Shown: positions 1-8,389, numbered from the stretch's first letter. The stretch is DNA of 51,208 nt from Sphingomonas azotifigens NBRC 15497 (GCF_002091475.1 NZ_BCTR01000057.1:1-51208), one strand, 5' to 3'. Translations and numbers: made by a program. The notes: generated by a model not told the origin, from the sequence alone.

Positions 1-23
1 GGGGGGGGGGGGGGGGGGGGGGG
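1..23. other. Homopolymer of 23 G at window start
   Basis: The first 23 bases are all G, followed directly by ordinary sequence. No biological function is visible. A poly-G run at a sequence edge is typical of a contig end or of no-signal base calls in two-colour sequencing, so this is probably not genomic. Confidence 0.7.
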
Positions 24-54
24 ATGGCGGCAGCGTAGTCCGCCCTCTCCTTGT

Positions 55-95
55 CAGCCCCTCCCCCGACCCCTCCCGCAAGCGGAAGGGGAGCG
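55..95. repeat. REP-like palindromic repeat, single copy
   Basis: This 41-bp GC-rich repeat has the core CCCCTCCCGCAAGCGGAAGG. It is the exact reverse complement of 3865-3905. It lies just downstream of the sugar dehydrogenase stop codon, where its hairpin could terminate or stabilise the transcript. A partner copy, if present, lies beyond the window edge. Confidence 0.75.
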
Positions 96-112
96 AAGGT
101 TTGGAAGGCTGA

Positions 113-1393
113 CTACTTCTTCGGGCTCACCCGCATCAGCCAGCCGCCATCGCCTTTGGCGCCGTCCTGCAGCAGCCAAAGCGAGCCGTCCGGGCCTTGC
201 GCCACGTCGCGGATGCGCATCCCCATGTCCCATTGGTCCGCCTTGCGGGCATTGGTGCCGTCGAGCGCGATGCGCAGCAGCGCCTGGCCGGACATCGCGC
301 CCATCAGCAGCGAGCCCTTCCACTGCGGAAAGTCGTTGCCGGTGTAGTAGATCAGCCCCGAGGGCGAGATCGAGGGCACCCAATAGAGCTTGGGCGACTC
401 ATAGCCGTCGCCGGACTTGGGCTTGGGAATCGGCTTGTTGTTGTAATTCTCGCCGAACGAGACGTTGGGCCAGCCATAGTTGCGGCCCTTGAGGATCAGG
501 TTGAGCTCGTCGCCGCCCTGCGGGCCCATCTCGTGCTCCCACAGATTGCCGGAGGCATCGAAGACGAGGCCATAGGGATTGCGATGGCCGCTGGTCCAGA
601 TCGATGCCGGGGCCGGATTGGGGCCGTCGAAAGCGAAGGGGCGGCCCTTGGCGGTCTTGGCGGCTTCGGTGTCTTCGGGCGGATCGATGACCTGCACGGT
701 GGTCGCGCCGACCTTGCCCGCGTCCGGATTGTCCGAGGCCGGCTTGCCGTCGAGCGTGAGGTGCAGGATCTTGCCCAGCGCCTGGTTCGGATCCTGCGCC
801 GGGGTGAAACGCTGGCGCTCGCCAGAGGAGAGGAAGAGCGACTTGCCGTCCGGCGCGAAGGCGATCACCGCGCCGAACTGGCCACCATCGCCGTCCGCGC
901 CCGAGCGGAACAGCACTTCGACATTGTCGAGTCGCGGCGCCATCGCCTTGCCGCGGGTCAGTTTGGCGCGGGCGAGCGCCAGCGCGCTGCCATTGGCGCG
1001 TGGCTCCGAATAGGTGAAATAGATCGTGTTGCTGCTGGCGAAGTCCGGCGCGGGCGCGACGTCGAGCAGGCCGCCTTGGCCGCCGGCGGCGACCTTGGGT
1101 ACGCCGCTCACCGCCTGCGCCTTCTGGTTGATCTCCCAATATTGCAGCTGCCCGGCCTTCTCGGTGACCAGCGCGGCGCCGTCGGGCAGGAAGGCGAGCG
1201 CAAAGGGCGAATCGAAATCGGCAACGCGCGTGGCAGTGAACGGCACGCCGGCGGGCAGCGGGGCGGGGGTGCCGTTCGGCACCGGCAACGGTGTCGGCGT
1301 GGCGGCCGTGCCGGTCGGCTGCTGGGCGTTGGAGCCGGGCGACGAGCAGGCAGCGGCGAACAAGACGGGGATCAGCAGCAGTGAGCGGGGCAT
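113..1393 (-). CDS. PQQ-dependent aldose sugar dehydrogenase-like lipoprotein
   Basis: This 426-residue protein belongs to the soluble aldose sugar dehydrogenase (YliI/Asd, GSDH) beta-propeller family. Members use PQQ to oxidise sugars in the periplasm and pass electrons to the respiratory chain. Family blocks visible are DVAPAPDF, SGERQRF, the SGHRNPYG block near residue 267 followed by EMGPQGGDELN, and LIYYTGNDFPQWKG. The N-terminus is a lipoprotein signal ending FAAAC (Cys16), so membrane anchoring is predicted. The ATG at 1393 was chosen because GGAGAG lies just upstream and the signal peptide starts there; an in-frame extension to 1669 lacks signal-like character. The gene is divergent from rimP. 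Family membership is firm, the substrate unknown. Confidence 0.85.
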   Translation of the reverse strand: MPRSLLLIPVLFAAACSSPGSNAQQPTGTAATPTPLPVPNGTPAPLPAGVPFTATRVADFDSPFALAFLPDGAALVTEKAGQLQYWEINQKAQAVSGVPKVAAGGQGGLLDVAPAPDFASSNTIYFTYSEPRANGSALALARAKLTRGKAMAPRLDNVEVLFRSGADGDGGQFGAVIAFAPDGKSLFLSSGERQRFTPAQDPNQALGKILHLTLDGKPASDNPDAGKVGATTVQVIDPPEDTEAAKTAKGRPFAFDGPNPAPASIWTSGHRNPYGLVFDASGNLWEHEMGPQGGDELNLILKGRNYGWPNVSFGENYNNKPIPKPKSGDGYESPKLYWVPSISPSGLIYYTGNDFPQWKGSLLMGAMSGQALLRIALDGTNARKADQWDMGMRIRDVAQGPDGSLWLLQDGAKGDGGWLMRVSPKK

Positions 1394-1617
1394 GGGAATC
1401 CTCTCCGGCGATGGTTCGGCCACGAACGCAGCCGGTTTTGCAACGGGTTGCAACGCCTTTCCCGTTCGAAAAGATGCACCGGCATTTTCCGGCCCCTTGC
1501 CCAGCGGGGCAGGATTGCGTATATCGCAGCTGCTTTCTCGGACATCGTCAAACATGATCGAGGTCGGCGCCGCCAGGCACCGGCGCCGAAGCTGCTTGAT
1601 TTCAACCGGAGACGTGT

Positions 1618-2166
1618 GTGGCGAATCTCGCCGAACTGGCCAAGATGATCGAAACCGAAGCGCAGGCATTGGGCTTTGCCCTGGTGCGCGTGAAGCTGTT
1701 CGGCGGCCAGAGCGATCCCACGCTGCAGATCATGGCCGAGCGCCCGGATACGCGCCAGCTGACGATCGACGATTGCGCCGATCTGTCGCGCCGCATCTCG
1801 GATCTGCTGGATCGTCTCGAGGCCGAGGGCCGCGATCCGATCGACCATGCCTATCGGCTGGAAGTCAGCTCGCCGGGCATCGACCGGCCGCTCACCCGGC
1901 TGCAGGATTTCGAGGACTGGAAGGGCCATGAGGCCCGCATCACGCTCGCCGAGAAGCTGGACGGGCGCAAGCAGTTCAAAGGCGATCTTGCCGGCATCGA
2001 CAAGGACGCGGGCACCATCACCATCGTGACGCAGGACGAGACGCACCACGTGCTGCCGTTCGCGGCGATCGAGGATGCCAAGCTGACGATGACCGATCGC
2101 CTGATCGCCGCCACCGCGCCGCTCTCTGCCGAGGGCGCCGACAAGATTATCGAAGTAGAAGGATAA
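1618..2166 (+). CDS. rimP: Ribosome maturation factor RimP
   Basis: The 182-residue product matches RimP, which assists 30S subunit assembly. The N-terminal half reads MANLAELAKMIE...GFALVRVKL, and the VSSPGIDRPLTR block typical of the family lies near residues 81-92. The start is GTG, with a GGAG-type ribosome binding site a few bases upstream. It heads the operon and sits 6 bp before nusA, the standard alphaproteobacterial order. Transcription probably begins in the 224-bp divergent region 1394-1617. Confidence 0.95.
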   Translation: MANLAELAKMIETEAQALGFALVRVKLFGGQSDPTLQIMAERPDTRQLTIDDCADLSRRISDLLDRLEAEGRDPIDHAYRLEVSSPGIDRPLTRLQDFEDWKGHEARITLAEKLDGRKQFKGDLAGIDKDAGTITIVTQDETHHVLPFAAIEDAKLTMTDRLIAATAPLSAEGADKIIEVEG

Positions 2167-2172
2167 GCCCGG

Positions 2173-3792
2173 ATGGCCACCGCCATTTCTGCCAACAAGG
2201 CCGAGCTGCTCGCGATCGCCGATTCGGTCGCGAAGGAAAAGCTGATCGACAAGGCCATCGTCATCGAGGCGATGGAAGACGCGATCCAGCGCGCCGCGAA
2301 GAACCGCTACGGCGTCGAGAACGACATTCGCGCGAAGCTCGATCCGGTTTCGGGTGATCTCCGCCTGTGGCGCGTGGTCGAGGTGGTCGAGCAGGTCGAC
2401 GACTATTTCAAGCAGGTCGACCTGAAGGGCGCCGAGAAGCTTCAGAAGGGCGCGAAGGTCGGCGACTTCATCGTCGATCCGCTGCCCCCGATCGAGTTCG
2501 GCCGCATCCAGGCGCAGGCCTCGAAGCAGATCATCTTCCAGAAGGTCCGCGATGCCGAGCGCGAGCGCCAGTATGACGAGTTCAAGGATCGGGTGAACGA
2601 GATCATCACCGGTGTGGTGAAGCGCGTCGAGTTCGGCCATGTCGTCGTCGACCTGGGCCGCGCCGAGGGCGTGATCCGCCGCGACCAGCAGATCCCGCGC
2701 GAAGTGGTACGCGTCGGCGATCGCGTCCGCTCGGTGGTGCTCAACGTCCGCCGCGAGAATCGTGGTCCGCAGATCTTCCTGAGCCGGGCGCACCCCGAGT
2801 TCATGAAGAAGCTGTTCGCGCAGGAAGTGCCCGAAATCTACGACGGCATCATCGAGATCAAGGCCGCCGCCCGTGATCCGGGCAGCCGCGCCAAGATCGG
2901 CGTGATCAGCCATGACGGCTCGATCGATCCGGTCGGCGCTTGCGTCGGCATGAAGGGCAGCCGCGTGCAGGCCGTCGTGCAGGAAATGCAGGGCGAGAAG
3001 ATCGACATCATTCCCTGGTCGCCGGACACCGCCACCTTCGTCGTCAACGCGCTGCAGCCGGCGAATGTCAGCCGCGTCGTGATCGACGAGGAAGAGGATC
3101 GCATCGAAGTCGTCGTCCCCGACGACCAGCTGAGCCTCGCGATCGGCCGTCGCGGCCAGAATGTCCGCCTCGCCTCGCAGCTGACCGGCAAGGCGATCGA
3201 CATCCTCACCGAGGCGGATGCCAGCGAGAAGCGCCAGAAGGAATTCGTCGAACGTTCGGAGATGTTCCAGAACGAGCTCGACGTCGACGAGACGCTGGCA
3301 CAGCTGCTGGTCGCCGAAGGCTTCGGCGCGCTGGAAGAAGTCGCCTATGTCGAGATCGAGGAACTCGCGAGCATCGAGGGCTTCGACGAGGATCTCGCGC
3401 AGGAACTCCAGAACCGCGCCCAGGAAGCGCTGGAACGCCGCGAGGAAGCCAATCGCGAGGAGCGCCGCGCGCTCGGCGTCGAGGACGACCTGACCACCAT
3501 GCCGTATCTGACCGAGGCGATGCTGGTCACGCTCGGCAAGGCGGGCATCAAGACGCTCGACGACCTCGCCGATCTGGCGACCGACGAGCTGGTCGAGAAG
3601 AAGCGCGCAGAGCCCCGTCGCCGCGGCGACGACACCCCCCGCAAGGAGCCCAAGGGCGGCATCCTGGCGGAGTATGGCCTCAGCGACGAACAGGGCAACG
3701 AGATCATCATGGCGGCCCGCGCCCATTGGTTCGCCGATGAAGAACCCGCGGAAGCGGGCGAGGAGGACGCTGTTGCGGACTCCGAACAATGA
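2173..3792 (+). CDS. nusA: Transcription termination/antitermination factor NusA
   Basis: The 539-residue NusA binds RNA polymerase and RNA to control pausing, termination and antitermination. Domains in order are the N-terminal RNAP-binding domain (about 1-130), an S1 domain (about 141-205, containing GVVKRVEFGHVVVDLG), tandem KH domains (about 230-345, with GRRGQNVRLASQ near 324), and two C-terminal helix-hairpin-helix modules (about 365-500). A basic, Arg-rich insert (KKRAEPRRRGDD) lies within the second of these. An acidic tail ends the protein. The gene follows rimP by 6 bp. A 222-bp gap with a repeat doublet separates it from ylxR. Confidence 0.97.
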   Translation: MATAISANKAELLAIADSVAKEKLIDKAIVIEAMEDAIQRAAKNRYGVENDIRAKLDPVSGDLRLWRVVEVVEQVDDYFKQVDLKGAEKLQKGAKVGDFIVDPLPPIEFGRIQAQASKQIIFQKVRDAERERQYDEFKDRVNEIITGVVKRVEFGHVVVDLGRAEGVIRRDQQIPREVVRVGDRVRSVVLNVRRENRGPQIFLSRAHPEFMKKLFAQEVPEIYDGIIEIKAAARDPGSRAKIGVISHDGSIDPVGACVGMKGSRVQAVVQEMQGEKIDIIPWSPDTATFVVNALQPANVSRVVIDEEEDRIEVVVPDDQLSLAIGRRGQNVRLASQLTGKAIDILTEADASEKRQKEFVERSEMFQNELDVDETLAQLLVAEGFGALEEVAYVEIEELASIEGFDEDLAQELQNRAQEALERREEANREERRALGVEDDLTTMPYLTEAMLVTLGKAGIKTLDDLADLATDELVEKKRAEPRRRGDDTPRKEPKGGILAEYGLSDEQGNEIIMAARAHWFADEEPAEAGEEDAVADSEQ

Positions 3793-3864
3793 TACGCGCC
3801 GACTGACATCGTTCGGCTTCGCAGTTTCCGCCGCTGGCGGTGCTGTAGCTGCGGTTCCAGCCTT

Positions 3865-3971
3865 CGCTCCCCTTCCGCTTGCGGGAGGGGTCGGGGGAGG
3901 GGCTGATGTGGAAGGTGCGCTGAATCGTTTCAGCCCCTCCCCCATCCCCTCCTGCAAGCGGAAGGGGAGCG
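3865..3971. repeat. Inverted doublet of the REP-like palindromic repeat (REPIN-like)
   Basis: Two copies of the 41-bp repeat face each other (3865-3905 and 3931-3971), separated by 25 nt, so the whole can fold as one long hairpin. The left copy is the exact reverse complement of 55-95. The doublet occupies the nusA-ylxR gap inside an operon, so it may affect mRNA processing or attenuation between the two genes. Confidence 0.8.
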
Positions 3972-4014
3972 CATTTTCGCGCCGTTTCCGCTCCTTTCAC
4001 ACGGGGAGGGGACG

Positions 4015-4719
4015 ATGACCGACGCGGTTCGCACCTGCATCCTGTCGCGCGAGGAATCGCCGCGGGAAGGGTTGATCCGACTCGTGCTCTCGCCCGACGG
4101 CCACGTGCTGCCCGACATCCGTGCCAAGGCTCCCGGCCGCGGCGCCTGGATCTCCGTCGACAAGGCGGGGCTGTCGGCGTCACGCGACAAGGGCAAGCTG
4201 AAGGGCGCGCTCTCGCGCAGCTTCCGCACCGGCGAGATTCGCATTCCCGACGATCTGGAGGACCGGATCGCCGCCCAGCTGCAGCGCGCCGCGCTCGACC
4301 GGCTGGGGCTGGAGGCGAAGGCGGGCCATGTGGTGATCGGCGCCGAGCGGATCGAAAAGGCCGCGCGCAGCGGCCGACTCCATCTGCTGCTCCACGCATC
4401 CGATGCCCGCGACGACGGCAGCCGAAAGCTGGCCCAGGCGTGGCGGGTTGGCTCGGATCGGGAAGGTTCTGCCCTCAAGGGCTTAACATTGCCAGTCTCG
4501 CGCACCATATTGTCCTTGGCGTTAGGCCGCGAAAATGTGGTACACGCCGGACTCATCGACGCCCGGGCGGCGCAACGGACGAGCGAAGCGCTCGATCGCT
4601 GGCTGCACTTTATCGGACCCGAACCTGATCCCGTGTCTTGCGATTCCGAATCGCAAGGCGCATCGGCTTTGCCGTCCGCCGTGCCATTGACGACGAACAT
4701 TATCGAGGAACTTGAGTAG
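4015..4719 (+). CDS. ylxR: YlxR (DUF448) domain fused to L7Ae-like domain, RNA-binding protein
   Basis: The 234-residue protein has an N-terminal YlxR/DUF448 domain (about 1-80; RTCILSREESPREGLIRLV and PGRGAWISVDK). It is followed by a region resembling the L7Ae-type nucleic-acid-binding protein that Gram-positive bacteria encode separately as YlxQ (about 90-190; AGHVVIGAERIEKAARSG). The nusA-ylxR-infB position supports a role in RNA binding or transcription. The ATG is preceded by GGGGAGGGG. The C-terminal about 40 residues are low-complexity. The stop lies 4 bp before the infB start. The fused form is usual for alphaproteobacteria; the precise function is not established. Confidence 0.88.
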   Translation: MTDAVRTCILSREESPREGLIRLVLSPDGHVLPDIRAKAPGRGAWISVDKAGLSASRDKGKLKGALSRSFRTGEIRIPDDLEDRIAAQLQRAALDRLGLEAKAGHVVIGAERIEKAARSGRLHLLLHASDARDDGSRKLAQAWRVGSDREGSALKGLTLPVSRTILSLALGRENVVHAGLIDARAAQRTSEALDRWLHFIGPEPDPVSCDSESQGASALPSAVPLTTNIIEELE

Positions 4720-4723
4720 CCGC

Positions 4724-7630
4724 ATGAGCGACACCGAAAACGACAAGCCGAAACTGGGCATGCGCGCACCGCTGGGTCTGAAGCGCACGGTGGAAACCGG
4801 CAAGGTGAAGCAGAGCTTCAGCCATGGCCGTTCCAACACCGTGGTCGTGGAGGTCAAGCGTCGCCGTGTTCTCGGCCCGCAGGGTGCGCCGATCGACGAG
4901 TCGACGCCGGCCCCTGCCGCTGCGCCCGAGGCTCCGGCTGCTCAGGCTCCCCGCGCCGCTGCCCCGCAGCAGCAGGCGCCGCGCCCGGCTGCCCAGCCGC
5001 CGCGCAGGCCGATGGACAATCTCTCGCCGCAGGAGCGCCAGGCCAAGCTGCTGCGCGAGGCCGAAGAACAGCGCATGCAGGCGCTGGAGGAAGCGCGTCG
5101 TCGCGACGAGCGCCTTCGCGCCGAGGCACAGGAAGAAGAGCGTCGCCGCGCCGAAGAGCGTGCGCGTGCCCAGACCGAGGCGGCTGCCGCCCCGGTTGAA
5201 GCCGCCGCGCCCGAGCCGGCGCCGGCCCCTGCGCCCGCCCCGGAACCGAAGCCCGAAGTGGTGGCGGAGGCTCCGGCCCCTGCACCCGCCCCAACGCCGG
5301 AGCCGACTCCTGCACCCGCGCCTGCTCCGGCAGCCCCGCAGGCTGCTGCCCCGCAGCAGCCGGCAGCGCCCAAGCCCGCCCAGCCGCAGGCCGCCGCGCC
5401 CAAGCCGGCCGCGCCCGCGCAGCCGCCGCGCCGTCCGGTGCCGCAGGGCCCGATCACGCTGCAGCTCGATGCGTCGCTGCCCGCGCCGCGCCGCTTCACG
5501 CCGGTCGTGCGTCCGGAAATTCCCAAGCCGCAGCCCAAGCCCGAGCCGCAGCAGGCAGCCCCTGCCGCGACCCAGCAGACGCAGCAGCCGGCGCAGCAGA
5601 ACCAGAACCAGCAGCGTCCCGCCGCTGGCGCAGGTGCCGCGCGTCCGGCCCCTTCGGGCCCCGGCGCCGCGCCGCGCCGCCCGGGTGCCGATCCGGCCAA
5701 GCCCTCGCGCGACCGCAAGGGCGACGATCGCCGCCAGTCGGGCAAGCTCACCGTCACCCGCGCCCTTGGTGGCGACGATGGTGCGCGTGCGCGCAGCCTC
5801 GCGGCGCTGAAGCGCGCCCGTGAGAAGGAGCATCGCCGCTCCTATGGCGGCCCGCGCGAGCCGCAGGTCAAGCAGGTCCGCGACGTTGTGGTGCCCGAGG
5901 CGATCACGGTGCAGGAACTCGCCAACCGCATGGCCGAAAAGGGTGCGGACCTGGTGAAGGCCCTGTTCAAGATGGGCATGATGGTCACGGTCAATCAGTC
6001 GATCGACCAGGATACCGCCGAACTGCTGGTCACCGATTTCGGCCACAACGTGCAGCGCGTCAGCGAGAGCGACGTCGATCTCCAGATCGATACCGAGCTG
6101 GATCCCGAGGACAAGCTGCAGCCGCGTCCGCCGGTCGTCACGATCATGGGTCACGTCGACCACGGCAAGACCTCGCTGCTCGACGCGCTGCGCGGCACCG
6201 ATGTGGTGCGCGGCGAGGCCGGCGGCATCACCCAGCATATCGGCGCCTATCAGGTGACCCTAAAGGACAAGTCGAAGATCACCTTCCTCGACACGCCGGG
6301 CCACGAAGCGTTCTCGGAGATGCGCGCCCGTGGTGCCAACGTCACCGACATCGTCGTGCTGGTGGTGGCCGCGAACGACGGGCTGATGCCGCAGACGATC
6401 GAGGCGATCAATCACACCAAGGCGGCCGGCGTGCCGATGATCGTGGCGATCAACAAGGTCGACCTCGACAGCGCCAACCCGCAGCGCGTGCGCGAGCGTC
6501 TGCTCGAGCATGAGGTGATCGTCGAAGAGATGGGCGGCGACGTCCAGAACGTCGAAGTCTCGGCGCTGAAGAAGATCGGCCTCGACGAGCTGATCGAGAA
6601 GATCCAGCTCCAGGCGGAGCTGCTCGAACTGCGCGCCAACCCCGATCGCGAGGCCGAGGGCACCGTGATCGAGGCGAAGCTCGACAAGGGCCGTGGTCCT
6701 GTCGCGACGATCCTGGTCAACCGCGGCACGCTGCGCGTGGGCGACGTGTTCGTCGTCGGCGCGGAGAGCGGCAAGGTCCGCGCGATGATCGACGACAAGG
6801 GGTGCCAGATCAAGGAAGCGGGCCCGGCGATGCCGGTCGAGGTGCTCGGTATCTCGGGCGTGCCGTCGGCAGGCGATCCGCTGCAGGTGGTCGAGAGCGA
6901 GGCGCGTGCCCGCGAGGTCGCCGAATATCGCCAGGGCGTGCTGCTCCAGAAGCGCACCACCCAGGCGCCGGCGAGCCTGGAGAGCATGTTCTCCGCGCTC
7001 AAGGACAAGCAGGCGATCGAATATCCGGTGGTGGTCAAGGCCGACACGCAGGGATCGACCGAGGCGATCGTCGGTGCGCTCAGCAAGCTGGGCAACGACG
7101 ACATCCGCGTGCGCATCCTGCATTCGGGCGTTGGCGGCATCACCGAGAGCGACGTGACGCTGGCAGCCGCCAGCGGCGCGCCGATCATCGGCTTCAACGT
7201 CCGTGCCAATGCCAAGGCGCGCGAAATCGCCGAGCGGAACAAGGTGGCGCTCAAGTATTACGACGTCATCTATGACCTGACCGACGAGATCCGCGCCGGC
7301 ATGGCGGGCGAGCTGGGTCCGGAAGCCTTCGAAACGGTCGTCGGCCGCGCCGAGATCAAGGAAGTCTTCTCGGCGGGCAAGCACGGCAAGGCAGCCGGTC
7401 TGCTGGTCGTCGACGGCTTCATCCGCAAGGCGCTCAAGGCACGTATCACGCGCAACGACGTCATCATCTACACGGGCGAGATCGCCTCGCTGCGTAGGTT
7501 CAAGGACGACGTGGCCGAAGTGCGCGCCGGTCTCGAGTGCGGCGTGACGTTCACGCAGAACTTCGTGGACATCAAGGCCGGCGACTACCTCGAAACCTAC
7601 GAAGTCGAGCTGCGCGAACGTACGCTGTAA
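4724..7630 (+). CDS. infB: Translation initiation factor IF-2
   Basis: The 968-residue IF-2 is the GTPase that brings initiator tRNA to the ribosome. It has the N-terminal motif PLGLKRTVETGKVKQSFSHG and then a long Ala/Pro/Gln/Arg-rich linker (about residues 60-330) with a charged coiled segment. The G domain contains GHVDHGKTS (near 475), DTPGHEAF (near 522) and NKVD (near 576). The beta-barrel and C-terminal fMet-tRNA-binding domains follow, ending YEVELRERTL. The ATG at 4724 is preferred over an in-frame TTG at 4712 because it begins the conserved MSDTENDKPKLG segment and does not overlap ylxR. Confidence 0.97.
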   Translation: MSDTENDKPKLGMRAPLGLKRTVETGKVKQSFSHGRSNTVVVEVKRRRVLGPQGAPIDESTPAPAAAPEAPAAQAPRAAAPQQQAPRPAAQPPRRPMDNLSPQERQAKLLREAEEQRMQALEEARRRDERLRAEAQEEERRRAEERARAQTEAAAAPVEAAAPEPAPAPAPAPEPKPEVVAEAPAPAPAPTPEPTPAPAPAPAAPQAAAPQQPAAPKPAQPQAAAPKPAAPAQPPRRPVPQGPITLQLDASLPAPRRFTPVVRPEIPKPQPKPEPQQAAPAATQQTQQPAQQNQNQQRPAAGAGAARPAPSGPGAAPRRPGADPAKPSRDRKGDDRRQSGKLTVTRALGGDDGARARSLAALKRAREKEHRRSYGGPREPQVKQVRDVVVPEAITVQELANRMAEKGADLVKALFKMGMMVTVNQSIDQDTAELLVTDFGHNVQRVSESDVDLQIDTELDPEDKLQPRPPVVTIMGHVDHGKTSLLDALRGTDVVRGEAGGITQHIGAYQVTLKDKSKITFLDTPGHEAFSEMRARGANVTDIVVLVVAANDGLMPQTIEAINHTKAAGVPMIVAINKVDLDSANPQRVRERLLEHEVIVEEMGGDVQNVEVSALKKIGLDELIEKIQLQAELLELRANPDREAEGTVIEAKLDKGRGPVATILVNRGTLRVGDVFVVGAESGKVRAMIDDKGCQIKEAGPAMPVEVLGISGVPSAGDPLQVVESEARAREVAEYRQGVLLQKRTTQAPASLESMFSALKDKQAIEYPVVVKADTQGSTEAIVGALSKLGNDDIRVRILHSGVGGITESDVTLAAASGAPIIGFNVRANAKAREIAERNKVALKYYDVIYDLTDEIRAGMAGELGPEAFETVVGRAEIKEVFSAGKHGKAAGLLVVDGFIRKALKARITRNDVIIYTGEIASLRRFKDDVAEVRAGLECGVTFTQNFVDIKAGDYLETYEVELRERTL

Positions 7631-7690
7631 TGGGGCAGGGGTGCCGGTGGACACCTTTTGTTCCTCGGTGGCCCGGCCTGTGATACGCTT

Positions 7691-7724
7691 CCTTTCCGGC
7701 TGCACCTGCGGCCGGAAAGGAGGT
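7691..7724 (+). promoter_or_regulatory. Hairpin incorporating the Shine-Dalgarno of the microprotein
   Basis: CCTTTCCGGC (7691-7700) pairs perfectly with GCCGGAAAGG (7711-7720) around a 10-nt loop. The ribosome binding site AGGAGGT spans 7718-7724, so its first three bases are inside the stem. Folding could therefore limit ribosome access. That regulation is inference; the pairing is seen directly. Confidence 0.65.
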
Positions 7725-7731
7725 GGTTCAT

Positions 7732-7833
7732 GTGCCAATAGAAACAGTTGCAGGTCTGGTTCTGGGTTTCGCGACGTTTATTGTCGCGTTACTCGGATTG
7801 GTGGCGAAGCTTATTGAGCTAAGCCGCAAGTAA
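7732..7833 (+). CDS. 33-residue hydrophobic microprotein, holin-like-toxin type
   Basis: A GTG start 7 nt after a perfect AGGAGGT opens a 33-codon frame ending TAA. The protein starts MPIETVAGLVLGF, continues with a single hydrophobic helix (about residues 6-25) and ends with a basic tail (LIELSRK). The layout of a short N-terminus, one membrane span rich in Ala/Leu/Val/Phe and a lysine-ended tail resembles the putative holin-like toxin microproteins known mostly from Firmicutes. That likeness is from memory of the family pattern, not from a search. It sits between infB and rbfA, which are normally close together. A decayed second copy lies at 7923-7958. Function unknown; a membrane-active or type I toxin-like peptide is one possibility. 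Confidence 0.6.
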   Translation: MPIETVAGLVLGFATFIVALLGLVAKLIELSRK

Positions 7834-7841
7834 CCCAGTGC

Positions 7842-7871
7842 GGGCTCTCGGTGCTGGAACGCCGGGAGCCC
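7842..7871 (+). repeat. Hairpin with GCTGGAAC loop (first of two)
   Basis: GGGCTCTCGG pairs with CCGGGAGCCC (one mismatch) around the 10-nt loop TGCTGGAACG. It starts 8 nt after the microprotein stop and shares its loop core with the next hairpin. Confidence 0.65.
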
Positions 7872-7881
7872 AAAATGCTTT

Positions 7882-7916
7882 GAGCCCGGGCGCTGGAACA
7901 CCCGGGCTCAGGAGGT
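7882..7916 (+). promoter_or_regulatory. Second GCTGGAAC-loop hairpin abutting an AGGAGGT site
   Basis: GAGCCCGGG (7882-7890) pairs perfectly with CCCGGGCTC (7901-7909) around the 10-nt loop CGCTGGAACA. AGGAGGT follows immediately at 7910-7916. The design mirrors the hairpin and ribosome binding site at 7691-7724. Confidence 0.65.
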
Positions 7917-7922
7917 GACGTT

Positions 7923-7958
7923 GTACCAACGGTCACAGTTGCAGTGCTCTTTAGATAG
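7923..7958 (+). pseudogene. Decayed second copy of the microprotein start
   Basis: After the AGGAGGT at 7910-7916, the triplets GTA CCA ACG GTC ACA GTT GCA run parallel to the microprotein opening GTG CCA ATA GAA ACA GTT GCA. The frame then meets TAG at 7956-7958 after 11 codons. GTA is not a normal start codon. The copy is probably a truncated duplicate that no longer encodes the membrane helix. Confidence 0.5.
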
Positions 7959-7981
7959 CGAAAACCGGTCAGAATCACAAG

Positions 7982-8380
7982 ATGCGCCAGAACGACACCG
8001 ATGAAACCCGCTCCGTCCGCGTGCTGCGCGTGGGCGAGCAAGTGCGCCATATCCTGAGCGAGATCCTCCAGCGCGGCGACGTGCATGACGAGGTGCTTGC
8101 GAAGCACATGGTCTCGGTGACCGAAGTGCGCATGTCTCCGGATCTGCGCCATGCGACGGTGTTCGTGAAGCCGCTCCTCGGCAAGGACGAAGAGGCGGTG
8201 CTCAAGGCGCTGCGCACCAACACCGCTTTCCTCCAGCGTGAAGTCGCGCATCGGGTGAAGATGAAATATGCCGCCAAGCTCAAGTTCCTGGCGGACGAGA
8301 GCTTCGACGAGGGGAGCCATATCGACCAGCTGCTCCGCGCGCCCAACGTGGCGCGGGACCTGGCCGCGGACGAAGATTGA
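7982..8380 (+). CDS. rbfA: Ribosome-binding factor A
   Basis: The 132-residue RbfA is a KH-type 30S maturation and cold-adaptation factor. Visible family segments are RVGEQVRHILSEIL, VTEVRMSPDLRHATVFV and LKFLADESFDEGSHID. The gene is downstream of infB as expected, but separated from it by 351 bp. No strong ribosome binding site is visible before the ATG. The stop lies 9 bp before the putative vapBC operator. Confidence 0.95.
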   Translation: MRQNDTDETRSVRVLRVGEQVRHILSEILQRGDVHDEVLAKHMVSVTEVRMSPDLRHATVFVKPLLGKDEEAVLKALRTNTAFLQREVAHRVKMKYAAKLKFLADESFDEGSHIDQLLRAPNVARDLAADED

Positions 8381-8389
8381 CTCCACAGC

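Noticed and set aside
1372..3957. Very long open frame antisense to rimP and nusA (also 9714-12452 antisense to the receptor, 17591-19759 antisense to smc, 20304-22232)
   Set aside because: High GC and codon third-position bias leave antisense frames open. The translations are low-complexity, rich in Arg/Ala/Asp/Leu, with no recognisable domain, while the opposite strand encodes clear conserved proteins.
4712..4723. TTG at 4712 as the infB start
   Set aside because: It overlaps the ylxR stop and adds four non-conserved residues; ATG 4724 begins the conserved N-terminus.
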